Shown: positions 21,918-31,262, counted from the first letter of the stretch. The stretch is 64,000 nucleotides of DNA from Serratia marcescens (GCF_029846115.1 NZ_JARVZZ010000001.1:2976001-3040000); one strand, 5' to 3'. Notes: generated by a model not told the origin, from the letters alone. Program-made: numbers and translations.

Positions 21918-23477
21918 TTAGAGTGCCGCTAAATATTTCTCTACCTGATTTTTGACCTTGCCGACCGTGACGCCGTAAATTACCTGGACTTCACGGCGAT
22001 TCTTCACCACGCCTTTGGCGCCGGTGCTTTTCAACGCGGCTTCATCCACCCGCGCCATATCCTTTAATTCCACCCGCAGCCGGGTAAAGCAGTTATCGAC
22101 GGAAATAATGTTTTCCTTGCCGCCCAGCGCGCGAATAATGATGCCGCTCGGCTCGTCCGGGGTATTTTTGCGGTTTCGGTAATCCTGTTTGGAATAGAGT
22201 TTGACGTCCTGATCATCTTCACGGCCCGGCGTTTTCAGATTGAGCTTCAGCACCAGCGTTTTGAACACCAGGTAATACACCGCAAACTGCACCAGGCCGA
22301 TGACCACATACAGCGGCCAGCGGGTGAGGGAGACCGGCAGCGGCAGGTTGTAGGCCAGGAACTCGACCAGCCCGCTGGCGCCCCAGGGGCGCACCTGGAA
22401 CAGGTTGCAGGCCACCTGCGACAGCGCGGTCAACACGGCGTGGATCACCCACAGCAGCGGAGAGATAAACAGGAAGGTGAACTCTATCGGCTCGGTGATG
22501 CCGACCAGGATCGAGGTGGTGATGGCCGGGATCAGAATCGCCTTGGCCAGCATTTTCTTTTCCGGTTTGGCGGTGTGATAGAAAGCCAATGCCGCGCCCG
22601 GCAGGCCGAAGATAGTTACCATCCCTTGCTGCGAGAAGCGCAGCGCCTCGTTCATCAGCGGCGAGATGCTCGGGTCGCGCATATAGGCCAGGAAAATCGC
22701 CTGCGAGCCGGAGATGGTCTGGCCGTCCTGCACGATTGAACCGCCGATGCTGGTGAGCTGGAACGGCGACCAGATAAAGTGGTGTAGCCCGGTGGGGATG
22801 AGGAATTTCTCGAAGAAACCGTAGGCGAATACCCCGAGCGAGCCGGAGCTTTTCATAAAGCCGGTCAGCGCGATCAGGCCCTGCGAGATGGCCGGCCACA
22901 GGTAGCTGAAGGCGACGGCGTACAGCATGATGATCGGCGTCATGGCGATCAGCACCAGCTTGGCGCCGCCATAGACCGAAAACACGCCGTTGAGTTCGAC
23001 GTTGCACAGGCGGTTGTGCACCCAGGCGAGGGTGACGCCGAGGATAAGACCGAGGAAAATGCCCATATCCACCACGGTAAAGCCCAGCAGTTCCGTCTGC
23101 CCGGTGCCGTAATATTCGCCGTTGATCTTGGTCGCGACGTGGCCGCTGAGCTGCAGATAAGACGAATTGGCGCCGAGGAACATGATAAAGCACATCACCG
23201 CGACCAGCGCCGCTTCGCTTTTTTTGTCTTTGGCCAGGCCGTAGGTAATGCCGATGCAGAAAATCAGCCCGAGATTACCGAATAACGGCCAGAAGGTATC
23301 GCCGATCATTTTACCGATAGTGAAGATGGCAGAATGTTCATTGATTAATGTGGCATTGGTGAGAATAGAACTGAGCGCCAGAATCAGACCGATTACCGGC
23401 AGGAAAAATATCGGCCCCATCATGGCTTTGGAGAAAAGCTGCAGCTTGCTTAAGATATTATCGATAATACCTTTCAT
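21918..23477 (-). CDS. PTS glucoside-type EIICB component
   Basis: 519 residues of the glucose/glucoside PTS superfamily: a membrane EIIC domain of about 400 residues (GPIFFLPVIGLILALSS at the start), a linker, then EIIB with the phosphorylated cysteine in NCFTRLRVELKD. No EIIA is encoded; the general EIIA-Glc (Crr) would have to serve, as for several alpha- and beta-glucoside systems. Pairs with the GH4 enzyme: uptake as a 6-phosphate, then cleavage. Good AAAGGA ribosome binding site. Substrate specificity is not readable. Confidence 0.92.
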   Translation of the reverse strand: MKGIIDNILSKLQLFSKAMMGPIFFLPVIGLILALSSILTNATLINEHSAIFTIGKMIGDTFWPLFGNLGLIFCIGITYGLAKDKKSEAALVAVMCFIMFLGANSSYLQLSGHVATKINGEYYGTGQTELLGFTVVDMGIFLGLILGVTLAWVHNRLCNVELNGVFSVYGGAKLVLIAMTPIIMLYAVAFSYLWPAISQGLIALTGFMKSSGSLGVFAYGFFEKFLIPTGLHHFIWSPFQLTSIGGSIVQDGQTISGSQAIFLAYMRDPSISPLMNEALRFSQQGMVTIFGLPGAALAFYHTAKPEKKMLAKAILIPAITTSILVGITEPIEFTFLFISPLLWVIHAVLTALSQVACNLFQVRPWGASGLVEFLAYNLPLPVSLTRWPLYVVIGLVQFAVYYLVFKTLVLKLNLKTPGREDDQDVKLYSKQDYRNRKNTPDEPSGIIIRALGGKENIISVDNCFTRLRVELKDMARVDEAALKSTGAKGVVKNRREVQVIYGVTVGKVKNQVEKYLAAL

Positions 23478-23540
23478 GGCAGTTCCTTTTTATATTTTAA
23501 TGGATGACGACGTTGCTGAATAAACTCCCTGGAAGCGAGA

Positions 23541-23560
23541 AAAAATAAGGCACCTTGCCT
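23541..23560 (-). terminator. Small hairpin plus U-run in front of the PTS gene
   Basis: On the minus strand AGGCA-AGG-TGCCT followed by TATTTTTT. It lies about 65 bases before the EIICB start and 135 bases after the potC stop. It could end potABC transcripts or act as a leader terminator of the PTS operon; the sequence does not decide. Confidence 0.5.
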
Positions 23561-23644
23561 GGGTTCAGTTATAGGGGGAAGTTTTCGCCGCTGCAATCGG
23601 CGGGGCGGAAATAGGCACCGATGGTCAGCGGATGACAACCGGTG

Positions 23645-23670
23645 CCGGTTGTGAAGGGGATCACAACCGG
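23645..23670. promoter_or_regulatory. CRP (cAMP receptor protein) binding site
   Basis: TGTGA-AGGGGA-TCACA at 23650-23665 matches the CRP consensus halves exactly, and symmetry continues outward so that arms CCGGTTGTGA and TCACAACCGG are perfect 10-bp inverted repeats. The site lies about 170 bases upstream of the PTS EIICB start and just beyond the potC stop. Catabolite control of the PTS-GH4 genes is the natural reading. A second repeat ACAACCGG/CCGGTTGT overlaps it at 23635-23652. Confidence 0.85.
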
Positions 23671-23686
23671 GCGCCACAGCGCCCGG
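23667..23686. terminator. Hairpin after potC
   Basis: Arms CCGGGCGC / GCGCCCGG with loop CACA, 9 bases beyond the potC stop. No U-run; it marks the end of the remaining potABC operon and abuts the CRP site. Confidence 0.55.
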
Positions 23687-23695
23687 CGGGAAGGG

Positions 23696-24478
23696 TTATT
23701 CGGCCTTGGGCGAGCGATCGCGCATCACCCACTGGCTGGCGATCACCAGCACCAGCGACAGCAGCAGCAAAATGGTGGCCAGCGCGTTGACCTCCGGCGA
23801 GACGCCGACTTTCACCATCGAATAGATCTTCAGCGGCAAAATCTCGTAGCTCGGCCCGGTGACGAAGGAGGAGACGACCACGTCGTCCATCGACAGGGTG
23901 AAGCTCAACAGCCAGCCGGCCGCCACCGCCGGCATCGCCAGCGGCAAAATGATCTTGCGCAGAATGGTGAACTCGCTTGCGCCGAGATCGCGCGCGGCTT
24001 CCAGCATCTTCACGTCGAACCCTTTCAGGCGCGCGTAGACGGTCACTACCACGAACGGCAGGCAAAAGGTGATGTGCGAGAACAGCAGCGACCAGAAGCC
24101 GAGCGAAATGCCCAGCAGCATGAACAGCACCAGCAGCGAGATGGCCATCACGATGTCCGGCGACATCATCACCACGAACAGCATGCCGCCGACGAACGGC
24201 TTGCCGCGGAAGCGGTAGCGATACAGCGCCACCGCGGTCAGCGAGCCGATCAGCGTGGCGAAGGTGGCGGAGAGCACCGCCATGGTCAGCGAATGGCCGG
24301 CGGCCTGCAGCAGGCTGTCGTTGTTGAGCAGCGTGCTGTACCACTTGGTGGTGGCTCCTTGCCAACTGATACCGAAGCGCGAGGCGTTGAAGGAGTTGAC
24401 GATCAGGATGACGATCGGGATATACAGATAGGCGTATACCAGCGTCATAAAGCCGCCGCGCAGCAGACGTCCGATCAT
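23696..24478 (-). CDS. potC: Spermidine/putrescine ABC transporter permease PotC
   Basis: 260-residue inner-membrane permease with six predicted helices. The ABC permease EAA loop is seen as [24 protein letters not shown]. Overlaps the potB stop by four bases. In E. coli potD follows directly; here the sugar island begins instead. Confidence 0.97.
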   Translation of the reverse strand: MIGRLLRGGFMTLVYAYLYIPIVILIVNSFNASRFGISWQGATTKWYSTLLNNDSLLQAAGHSLTMAVLSATFATLIGSLTAVALYRYRFRGKPFVGGMLFVVMMSPDIVMAISLLVLFMLLGISLGFWSLLFSHITFCLPFVVVTVYARLKGFDVKMLEAARDLGASEFTILRKIILPLAMPAVAAGWLLSFTLSMDDVVVSSFVTGPSYEILPLKIYSMVKVGVSPEVNALATILLLLSLVLVIASQWVMRDRSPKAE

Positions 24479-25335
24479 GCCAGATCCTCCTTCTTGTTCA
24501 ACAGACGGGCGGCCCGGTAATAGACCAGCAGCAACAGCCCCATCACCAGCGTCAGGCAGATGCTGGTAGCCGCGCCGAATGGCCAGTCGCGGATATTGAG
24601 GAACTGGCTTTTAATCACGTTGCCGATCAGCAGATTCTTGGCGCCGCCCATCAGATCGGCGACGAAGAACAGCCCCATCGCCGGCAGCACCACCAGCAGG
24701 CAGCCGGCGATAATGCCCGGCATGGTCAGCGGCACGATGATGCGGATAAAGGTCTGCAGCTTGCTGGCGCCGAGATCGCGCGCCGCCTCCAGGCAGGACT
24801 TATCGAGCTTTTCGATGCTGGAGTAGAGCGGCATCACCATAAACGGCAGCAGGATATACACCAGGCCGAGGATCACCGCTTCCGAGGTGTACATGATGCG
24901 CAGCGGCTTGTCGATGACGCCGATCCACAGCAGCGCGTCGTTGAGATAGCCGCGGGTGCTGAGAAACAGCTTCAGGCCGTAGATGCGGATCAGCGAGTTG
25001 GTCCAGAAGGGCACGATCAGCAGAAACAGCAGCAGCGGCCGCACCTTCTGCGGCAACCGCGCCAGGATAAAGGCGAACGGATAGCCGATCGCCAGGCAGC
25101 ACAGGGTGGCGATCAGCGCCATGTTCAGCGAGTGCAGCAGCACCTGGGCGTACAAGGGGTCGAACAAGCGCCGGTAGTTGTCCAGCGTGAACACCATCTG
25201 CACCAGGTTGGCGTCGTCGCGGGTCAGGAAGCTGGTGGCGATGATCATCAGGTTCGGCATGAACACGAACAGCAACAGCCAGGCGACGACGCCGACGATC
25301 ACCACATTCTGGAAGACTTTACGCGATTTCTTCAT
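24475..25335 (-). CDS. potB: Spermidine/putrescine ABC transporter permease PotB
   Basis: Partner permease of PotC, 286 residues from the ATG at 25335 ([12 protein letters not shown]). This start overlaps the end of potA by 17 bases; an in-frame ATG 27 bases further upstream has no family support. EAA loop [24 protein letters not shown]. Confidence 0.95.
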   Translation of the reverse strand: MKKSRKVFQNVVIVGVVAWLLLFVFMPNLMIIATSFLTRDDANLVQMVFTLDNYRRLFDPLYAQVLLHSLNMALIATLCCLAIGYPFAFILARLPQKVRPLLLFLLIVPFWTNSLIRIYGLKLFLSTRGYLNDALLWIGVIDKPLRIMYTSEAVILGLVYILLPFMVMPLYSSIEKLDKSCLEAARDLGASKLQTFIRIIVPLTMPGIIAGCLLVVLPAMGLFFVADLMGGAKNLLIGNVIKSQFLNIRDWPFGAATSICLTLVMGLLLLVYYRAARLLNKKEDLA

Positions 25336-26434
25336 CGGCCAGCACCACCTCCCAGCTTTCAACCCAGGTCACCGCCATCTTCTGGTTGAGCGAGTGGTCG
25401 ACGTCCGGATCGTCTTCATTGAAGAACTCGCTAACCATCACCGTTTTGCCGCTCTCCAGCTCAACCACCGACTCCAGCGTCATGCCTTTGTAGTTGCGCT
25501 CGCGCACGTAGCCGATCAGCCCGTCGTGCTGCGCGCTGTCGTTCACTTCTTCCACCCGCAGATCCTCCGGGCGCAGCAGCACCTTCAGCTTTTGGCCCGG
25601 CTCTACCGGCAGATCGGCATAGATGTCGCACTCGCGGCCCTCGACGTTGGCGCGCACCCGCTGCGGATCGAGGCGCTGCAAGACCACCGCGTCGAAAATG
25701 TTGATCTCGCCGATGAAGCTGGCGACGAACAGGTTCTTCGGCTCTTCGTAGATCTCACGCGGCGTGCCGTCCTGCTCGATGCGGCCTTCGCGCATCACCA
25801 CGATGCGATCCGACATGGTCAGCGCTTCTTCCTGATCGTGGGTGACGAACACGAAGGTGATGCCCAGCTTGCGCTGCAGCGCCTTCAGCTCGTTCTGCAT
25901 CTGTTTGCGCAGCTTGTAGTCCAGCGCCGAGAGCGATTCGTCCAGCAGCAGCACCTTCGGCTTGTTAACCACGGCGCGGGCGATGGCCACGCGTTGCTGT
26001 TGGCCGCCGGAGAGCTGGCCCGGCCGCCGCTGGGCGAACGCATCCAGTTGCACCATGCGCAGCGCCTCTTCGACGCGCGGCGTCAGTTCCGCCGCCGGCA
26101 CCTTTTGCATGCGCAGGCCGAAGGCGACGTTGTCGAACACCGACATGTGCGGAAACAGGGCATAGCTCTGAAACACGGTGTTGACGTGGCGATGTTCGGC
26201 CGGAATGGCGGTGATATCCTGGCCGTCGAGCACGATGCGGCCCAAATCGGCGTCTTCAAGACCAGCGATCAGGCGCAGCACCGTGGTTTTGCCACAGCCG
26301 GAGGGGCCGAGAATGGTGAGGAATTCGCCGTGGTTAATCGCCAGTTCGAGATCGGCAATGATGGTTTTGCCATCGAACGCTTTGCTCAGGGCATGCAGTT
26401 CAACAAGGGGAGTCGGAGAGGATGTCTCAGTCAT
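25319..26434 (-). CDS. potA: Spermidine/putrescine ABC transporter ATPase PotA
   Basis: ATPase of the polyamine importer, 371 residues. Walker [10 protein letters not shown] (43-51), signature LSGGQQQR, Walker B VLLLDES, and a C-terminal TOBE regulatory domain. First gene of potABC, back to back with pepT as in E. coli. Confidence 0.97.
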   Translation of the reverse strand: MTETSSPTPLVELHALSKAFDGKTIIADLELAINHGEFLTILGPSGCGKTTVLRLIAGLEDADLGRIVLDGQDITAIPAEHRHVNTVFQSYALFPHMSVFDNVAFGLRMQKVPAAELTPRVEEALRMVQLDAFAQRRPGQLSGGQQQRVAIARAVVNKPKVLLLDESLSALDYKLRKQMQNELKALQRKLGITFVFVTHDQEEALTMSDRIVVMREGRIEQDGTPREIYEEPKNLFVASFIGEINIFDAVVLQRLDPQRVRANVEGRECDIYADLPVEPGQKLKVLLRPEDLRVEEVNDSAQHDGLIGYVRERNYKGMTLESVVELESGKTVMVSEFFNEDDPDVDHSLNQKMAVTWVESWEVVLADEEIA

Positions 26435-26789
26435 TTATCGTATTACTCTATCCCGTGGGCTAATGCAGATAGAACCGCAACTGGAAAAGACTGCCGGAGC
26501 TTGCGGGATGCCCGCTGATCAAATGAAGCTCAAACCAGTTACGCCAATGGAAATTTTTCGAGCGCGCATGATAGACGCTGAATGCCGGAATTGAAAGCCG
26601 ATCCGGCCCAGATGCCGCGTTTTTCATCATGATAGCGACAAATGACCCTGTGATGACAGCGTTATTTCCCTCAGAAATCATCACAAAGATTAATGATATT
26701 GGCGAATTCTGGTTAAAAATGACCTGACGCAATATTTGATCCTGATCGGTTCCGCATAATGAAACGCGATATTCTGAGGGGCCGCTACC
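26435..26789. promoter_or_regulatory. Divergent potA/pepT intergenic region
   Basis: 355 bases, AT-rich between 26600 and 26760. A 90-codon open frame on the minus strand (26460-26732) has no ribosome binding site and no family character. A partial FNR-like element TTGAT-CCTG-ATCGG is at 26736-26749; pepT is an anaerobically induced FNR gene in Salmonella, but the match is only 8 of 10 and its position relative to a promoter is unclear. Confidence 0.4.
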
Positions 26790-28019
26790 ATGGACAAATT
26801 ACTTGACCGCTTTTTCAACTACGTCTCTTTCGACACCCAGTCCAAAGCGAACGTAAAGCATGTGCCGAGCACCGACGGGCAGTTGAAGCTGGCGCGCGCG
26901 TTGCAGCAGGAAATGATCGCGCTCGGCTTCGAGCGGGTGTCGCTCAGCGAACACGGCTGCGTGATGGGCACCTGGCCGGGCAACGTCGCCTGGCCGGTGC
27001 CGGCGGTCGGTTTCATCGCCCATCTGGATACCTCGCCGGATTTCAGCGGCAAAAACGTCAATCCGCAGATCGTCGAGAACTATCGCGGCGGCGACATCGC
27101 GCTCGGCATCGGCGATGAAGTGCTGTCGCCGGTGATGTTCCCGATCCTGCACCAGATGCTGGGGCAGACCCTGATCACCACCGACGGCAAAACGCTGCTG
27201 GGCGCCGACGACAAGGCTGGCATCGCCGAGATCCTCACCGCCATGGTGCGCCTGCGCGCGCGCAAAATCCCGCACGGCGACATCCGCGTCGCCTTCACCC
27301 CGGACGAGGAGGTGGGCAAGGGGGCGCAGCTGTTCGACGTGGCGGCCTTCAACGCCGAATGGGCTTACACCGTGGACGGCGGCGGCGTCGGCGAGTTGGA
27401 GTGCGAGAACTTCAACGCCGCCTCGGTGACGATCAAAATCCTCGGCAACAGCGTGCACCCCGGCAGCGCCAAGGGCGTGATGGTCAACGCGCTGTCGTTG
27501 GCCACCCGCATTCATCAGGCGCTGCCGGCGGATGAAACGCCGGAGACCACCGAAGGCTACCAGGGCTTTTATCACCTCAGCAGCATCAAGGGCAGCGTAG
27601 AGCGCGCCGAAATGCACTATATCCTGCGCGACTTCGAGCGCGAGGGGTTTGAGGCGCGCAAGCGCAAGATGGTGGACATCGCCCGCGAGGTCGGCAAAGG
27701 CTTGCCGCGCGATTGCTATATCGAAGTGAGCATCGAAGACAGTTATTACAACATGCGCGAACAGGTGGCGGAGCACCCGCACGTGATCGCGCTGGCGCAG
27801 CAGGCGATGCGCGATTGCGACATCGAACCGGTGATGAAGCCGATCCGTGGCGGCACCGACGGCGCCCAGCTGTCGTTCCGCGGCCTGCCGTGCCCGAACC
27901 TGTTCACCGGCGGCTACAACTACCACGGCAAGCACGAGTTCGTGACCCTGGAAGGCATGGAGCAAGCGGTGGCGGTGATCATGCGCATCGCAGCGCTGGC
28001 CGCCGAGCGGGCGCGGTAA
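26790..28019 (+). CDS. pepT: Peptidase T (tripeptide aminopeptidase)
   Basis: M20 family dizinc aminopeptidase that removes the N-terminal residue from tripeptides in the cytoplasm. 409 residues. Zinc-binding blocks [22 protein letters not shown] and TPDEEVGKG are present, as is the C-terminal [17 protein letters not shown]. Divergent from potA as in E. coli. Confidence 0.98.
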   Translation: MDKLLDRFFNYVSFDTQSKANVKHVPSTDGQLKLARALQQEMIALGFERVSLSEHGCVMGTWPGNVAWPVPAVGFIAHLDTSPDFSGKNVNPQIVENYRGGDIALGIGDEVLSPVMFPILHQMLGQTLITTDGKTLLGADDKAGIAEILTAMVRLRARKIPHGDIRVAFTPDEEVGKGAQLFDVAAFNAEWAYTVDGGGVGELECENFNAASVTIKILGNSVHPGSAKGVMVNALSLATRIHQALPADETPETTEGYQGFYHLSSIKGSVERAEMHYILRDFEREGFEARKRKMVDIAREVGKGLPRDCYIEVSIEDSYYNMREQVAEHPHVIALAQQAMRDCDIEPVMKPIRGGTDGAQLSFRGLPCPNLFTGGYNYHGKHEFVTLEGMEQAVAVIMRIAALAAERAR

Positions 28020-28106
28020 ACAGGACGCTTGCGATCGGCATAATCGCTTGCCGTAACAAGGCGTTGCTCATAGTGTGGAAGCCTATTCCCCACGCATAAG
28101 GACCGC

Positions 28107-29198
28107 ATGATGAGCACCGAATACCGTATCGCCAGCCCGCATTTGGCGCAGTTCGTTCAGGCGATTTGGCGCCAGGCCGGCAGCACGGCGCGTGAAGCCG
28201 AGCTGGTGGCCGATCATCTGGTGCAGGCCAATCTGGCCGGGCACGACTCGCACGGCGTCGGCATGATCCCCAGCTACATGGCGTCGTTGGCGCAGGGGCA
28301 ATTGCAGCTCAATCAGCATGCCGAGGTGGTGCGCGACGCCGGCGCAGTGCTGACGCTCGACGGCGCACGCGGCTTCGGTCAGGTGGTGGCCAGCGAAGCG
28401 ATGGCGCTGGGCGTTGAACGCGCCGGCAAGCTGGGCCTGGCGGCGGTGGCGCTGCACAACGCGCACCATATCGGCCGCATCGGCCATTGGGCGGAACAGT
28501 GCGCCCGCGCCGGTTTCATTTCGATTCACTTCGTCAATGTGGTGGGCGATCCGATGGTGGCGCCGTTCGGCGGCAGCGATCGTCGCTTCGGCACCAACCC
28601 GTTCTGCGCCATTTTCCCGCGGCCGGGCCGCACGCCGCTGCTGTTGGATTTTGCCACCAGCGGTATCGCCTTCGGCAAAACTCGGGTGGCCTATAACAAA
28701 GGGCTGTCGGTGGCGCCGGGCTATCTGATCGACGAACACGGGCAGCCAACTGCCGAACCGAAGGTGATGCATGAAGCGCCGTTCGGTTCGCTGCTGCCGT
28801 TCGGCTTGCACAAAGGCTATGCGCTGGCGGCGATGTGCGAGATCCTCGGCGGCGCGCTCTCCGGCGGCCGCACCACCCACGACGCCACGTTGAAAGCCGA
28901 CAGCGACGCCATCTTCAATTGCATGACGACCCTGATCCTCGATCCTCAGGCGTTCGACGCCCCGCAAATGCAGGCCGAGGCCGAAGCGTTTATCGGCTGG
29001 GTGAAAGCGTCGCCGCCGAGCGGCGAACAGCCGATCGCCGTCCCGGGAGAGTGGGAAGACGCCAACCGCGCGGCGCGGCTGGAGCAGGGCATCCCGATCG
29101 ATGCCACTACCTGGCAGCAGATTGGCTTGGCGGCGGAGCAGGCGGGCATGGCGGCGGGGGAACTGGCGGATTACCGCGCACAGGCGCGCCAGGGATAA
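28107..29198 (+). CDS. Ldh2/malate dehydrogenase family oxidoreductase (YbiC/HcxB-like)
   Basis: 363-residue NAD(P)-dependent 2-hydroxyacid dehydrogenase of the Ldh2/MDH2 fold. Recognisable blocks: GHDSHGVGMIP (catalytic histidine), HHIGRIGHW, FGTNPFCAIFP, LPFGLHKGYALAAMCEIL. Closest to E. coli YbiC (hydroxycarboxylate dehydrogenase B). In E. coli pepT and ycfD are neighbours, so this gene and the Fic island are extra here. Start could be either of two adjacent ATGs after AAGGACC. Confidence 0.88.
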   Translation: MMSTEYRIASPHLAQFVQAIWRQAGSTAREAELVADHLVQANLAGHDSHGVGMIPSYMASLAQGQLQLNQHAEVVRDAGAVLTLDGARGFGQVVASEAMALGVERAGKLGLAAVALHNAHHIGRIGHWAEQCARAGFISIHFVNVVGDPMVAPFGGSDRRFGTNPFCAIFPRPGRTPLLLDFATSGIAFGKTRVAYNKGLSVAPGYLIDEHGQPTAEPKVMHEAPFGSLLPFGLHKGYALAAMCEILGGALSGGRTTHDATLKADSDAIFNCMTTLILDPQAFDAPQMQAEAEAFIGWVKASPPSGEQPIAVPGEWEDANRAARLEQGIPIDATTWQQIGLAAEQAGMAAGELADYRAQARQG

Positions 29199-29274
29199 AA
29201 ACTTTATGATTGGTACATTGGATGACGAGCCTGGTTACGCTACTGATGCTGTCGGAGTGTTGGTATTGATTCTT

Positions 29275-31026
29275 TCAGACAGCGGCGTCCAATGTATTTT
29301 TATGCAGAATGGATTGAATATAGATGTTTCTATCAGCCAATGAGGACAGCTCCCCCCTATCTGCAACGCCTTGTTGATCCAGCACGATGATTTCATCTGA
29401 GTAATCGAAGGTGGAACGTCGATGGCTGATATTAATCACGATAGAAGATGGATAAGCGGCTTTGATGTTTCCCAGTACCTCTCTTTCATTAATGATATCA
29501 AGAGATGAAGTCACTTCATCCAAAATGATAATTTTAGGTTGACGTAAAAACAGTCGAGCCAAAGATAATCGCTGGCGCTGCCCTCCGGATAATGTCATGC
29601 CATTGTCGCCAATTCTGAGATCCAATAACGAGGTTGAATTATTAAGTGGAAGGTCATTGAGTTGTGCGTGTTTCAAAGCCATAAGGAGTTTTTCATCAGA
29701 GGCATCTGGGCACGCAATTTTCAGGTTAAATCGGAGTGTATCCATAAATATATAGTCATTTTGAGCGACGTGGAAAATTATTTCAGCGCGCTGTTTAATT
29801 GAGAGTGCATTTATTTCACTGCTGTTTAAATATATCCTTCCCGCATCAGGTTCCAGTTCACCTGAAATCAATTTTGCTAACGTGCTTTTTCCTGCTCCGC
29901 TAGGTCCCGTTAAAGTGAAAAAGCCAGCGTGCGAGAATTCAATGTTCATATTTTTAATGGCATATTTCCCGTTTTTATCATATGAATATTGCACATCTCT
30001 TAGCGTGATCGAAACTGCCGTGTCTTGTAAATCGGCGGTGTGAGAGTTTTGAGTTGTCGGCGGCTTGATTGATGTAATAAATGTATATAAAGATGCTGTG
30101 GACTTTTGCATCGCCGTATACATGGAGCCGATGTTCTCTAAGGGAGTCGCCAATAACATGATGTAAGAGGCTATCATGACAAAGTGACCTAAGGTAATCC
30201 CCTTGCTTATAACCAAATAAAGAGAAAGTAAAAACGATGAGCCGAAGAAAAAGATACTTAGTAATGCTTCAATAAGTAAGAGTTTGAAATCTGTTTTGAG
30301 TAATGCCTCATGTTTATCTTCAATCTTGTTAAGGAGTGTTTTGTACCTGTTAAATAAAAAATCATATGTATTGCAAACTCTGGCAGCCTCCATGTTCTTA
30401 ACGCTGTCAGTGATGATGCTGTATTTTTTTACCGAGGTAGAGTAAAAGTCAGAGTAAAGTTCAGAGATTTTTTTGTTGAATTTTTTCTTAGTGTGAAGGT
30501 AAAGGGTAAAATAAATTAAGAATAGTGATGATACGAGGTAGTCTCCGGATAATAAAATAATTGTAATGCTGAATCCTAGCTGGAATAGAGGGGGGAGTAG
30601 GTTGTGTGAGATATTTCTCAGTAAAATTGTCAATTCATCTATAGCCTGATTTAAACGTTGGGTGATATCTCCCGTGTTTTCATGGCTATTTACTTCTTTC
30701 AAATTGAAAAGGCTTTTAAAATAATTATCAGTCATGTTGATCACGACATTATTACGTAGCGATGTGATTAATATGAAATTTAATGCTGAAGAGAGCTTTC
30801 GCATGCTCATAATGGCGATATAACTGATAGCAAGGGTAATGATGGAAAGAGATAAACTGAATTCTTTTTCCTCAATGGCATTGATTAGGTAAGCCATAAT
30901 TACCGGTTGCACAGAAAATAAAAATGTGGCGATCACCGAGATTAAAATCAAAGTGTAAAATTGACGTTTTACTGTGTAACTTGATGACTTGTTGAAAAAT
31001 CTCAATAAAAATAGTATTTTTTCCAT
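29275..31026 (-). CDS. ABC exporter, fused membrane and ATPase domains (peptide-export type)
   Basis: 583 residues from the ATG at 31026, set seven bases after AAAGG. Residues 1-320 form a six-helix exporter domain; 340-583 the ATPase, with Walker A GPSGAGKST (374-382), signature LSGGQRQR (479-486) and Walker B IIILDEV. No C39 peptidase domain is present. Size and layout resemble McjD-type microcin exporters, but also lipid or drug half-transporters. Last gene of the AT-rich Fic - small peptide - exporter run. A start 14 codons upstream is possible but has no ribosome binding site. Confidence 0.85.
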   Translation of the reverse strand: MEKILFLLRFFNKSSSYTVKRQFYTLILISVIATFLFSVQPVIMAYLINAIEEKEFSLSLSIITLAISYIAIMSMRKLSSALNFILITSLRNNVVINMTDNYFKSLFNLKEVNSHENTGDITQRLNQAIDELTILLRNISHNLLPPLFQLGFSITIILLSGDYLVSSLFLIYFTLYLHTKKKFNKKISELYSDFYSTSVKKYSIITDSVKNMEAARVCNTYDFLFNRYKTLLNKIEDKHEALLKTDFKLLLIEALLSIFFFGSSFLLSLYLVISKGITLGHFVMIASYIMLLATPLENIGSMYTAMQKSTASLYTFITSIKPPTTQNSHTADLQDTAVSITLRDVQYSYDKNGKYAIKNMNIEFSHAGFFTLTGPSGAGKSTLAKLISGELEPDAGRIYLNSSEINALSIKQRAEIIFHVAQNDYIFMDTLRFNLKIACPDASDEKLLMALKHAQLNDLPLNNSTSLLDLRIGDNGMTLSGGQRQRLSLARLFLRQPKIIILDEVTSSLDIINEREVLGNIKAAYPSSIVINISHRRSTFDYSDEIIVLDQQGVADRGELSSLADRNIYIQSILHKNTLDAAV

Positions 31027-31122
31027 CTTTTTACCTTTAATCTTCTTTACAGTATGATGCGGGCCCACACCATACTCTTGAAAATTATTTGATAAACAAA
31101 TTCTATTTCATGCCAAGCTCAG

Positions 31123-31206
31123 CTATCGCTGCGTACTGATTTTATCGACCTGAGTATCGGTCATGGTGGTTGTCTTGATTAACAGAATGTCTTTTTCAGT
31201 TAACAT
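31123..31206 (-). CDS. Candidate small peptide, 27 residues, between Fic and ABC exporter genes
   Basis: ATG at 31206 is preceded by GGAG with a five-base spacer, a good ribosome binding site. The product starts MLTEKDILLIK, continues with TTTMTDTQV and ends DKISTQR: hydrophilic, six threonines and one serine, no cysteine, no signal peptide. It begins 43 bases after the Fic stop and ends 96 bases before the exporter start, on the same strand. A precursor or substrate peptide of this cassette is the natural idea; a chance short frame or a leader peptide cannot be excluded. Confidence 0.55.
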   Translation of the reverse strand: MLTEKDILLIKTTTMTDTQVDKISTQR

Positions 31207-31236
31207 ACATACTCCATTGTCATTAAATTAGCTAAG

Positions 31237-31262
31237 TAGCATGCAATGTTTACTGCATGCTA
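31237..31262. repeat. Inverted repeat between the Fic and peptide genes
   Basis: Arms TAGCATGCA (31237-31245) and TGCATGCTA (31254-31262) around an eight-base loop, overlapping the Fic stop codon and ending about 20 bases before the peptide ribosome binding site. Such a hairpin can stabilise or process the downstream message; no U-run follows. Confidence 0.75.

Noticed and set aside
18498..25335. Rearrangement of pot genes by an insertion sequence
   Set aside because: No transposase or terminal repeats at either edge of the sugar island, so the mechanism of insertion is left open.
26460..26732. 90-codon minus-strand frame between potA and pepT
   Set aside because: No ribosome binding site or recognisable domain; region is needed for divergent promoters.
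29206..29343. 45-codon frame after the YbiC-like gene, overlapping the exporter 3' end
   Set aside because: Weak ribosome binding site, antisense overlap with a conserved ABC exporter end, no similarity; not supported as part of the Fic cassette.
31026..31068. N-terminal extension of the ABC exporter (start at 31068)
   Set aside because: The added 14 residues have no ribosome binding site, while AAAGG sits correctly before the ATG at 31026.
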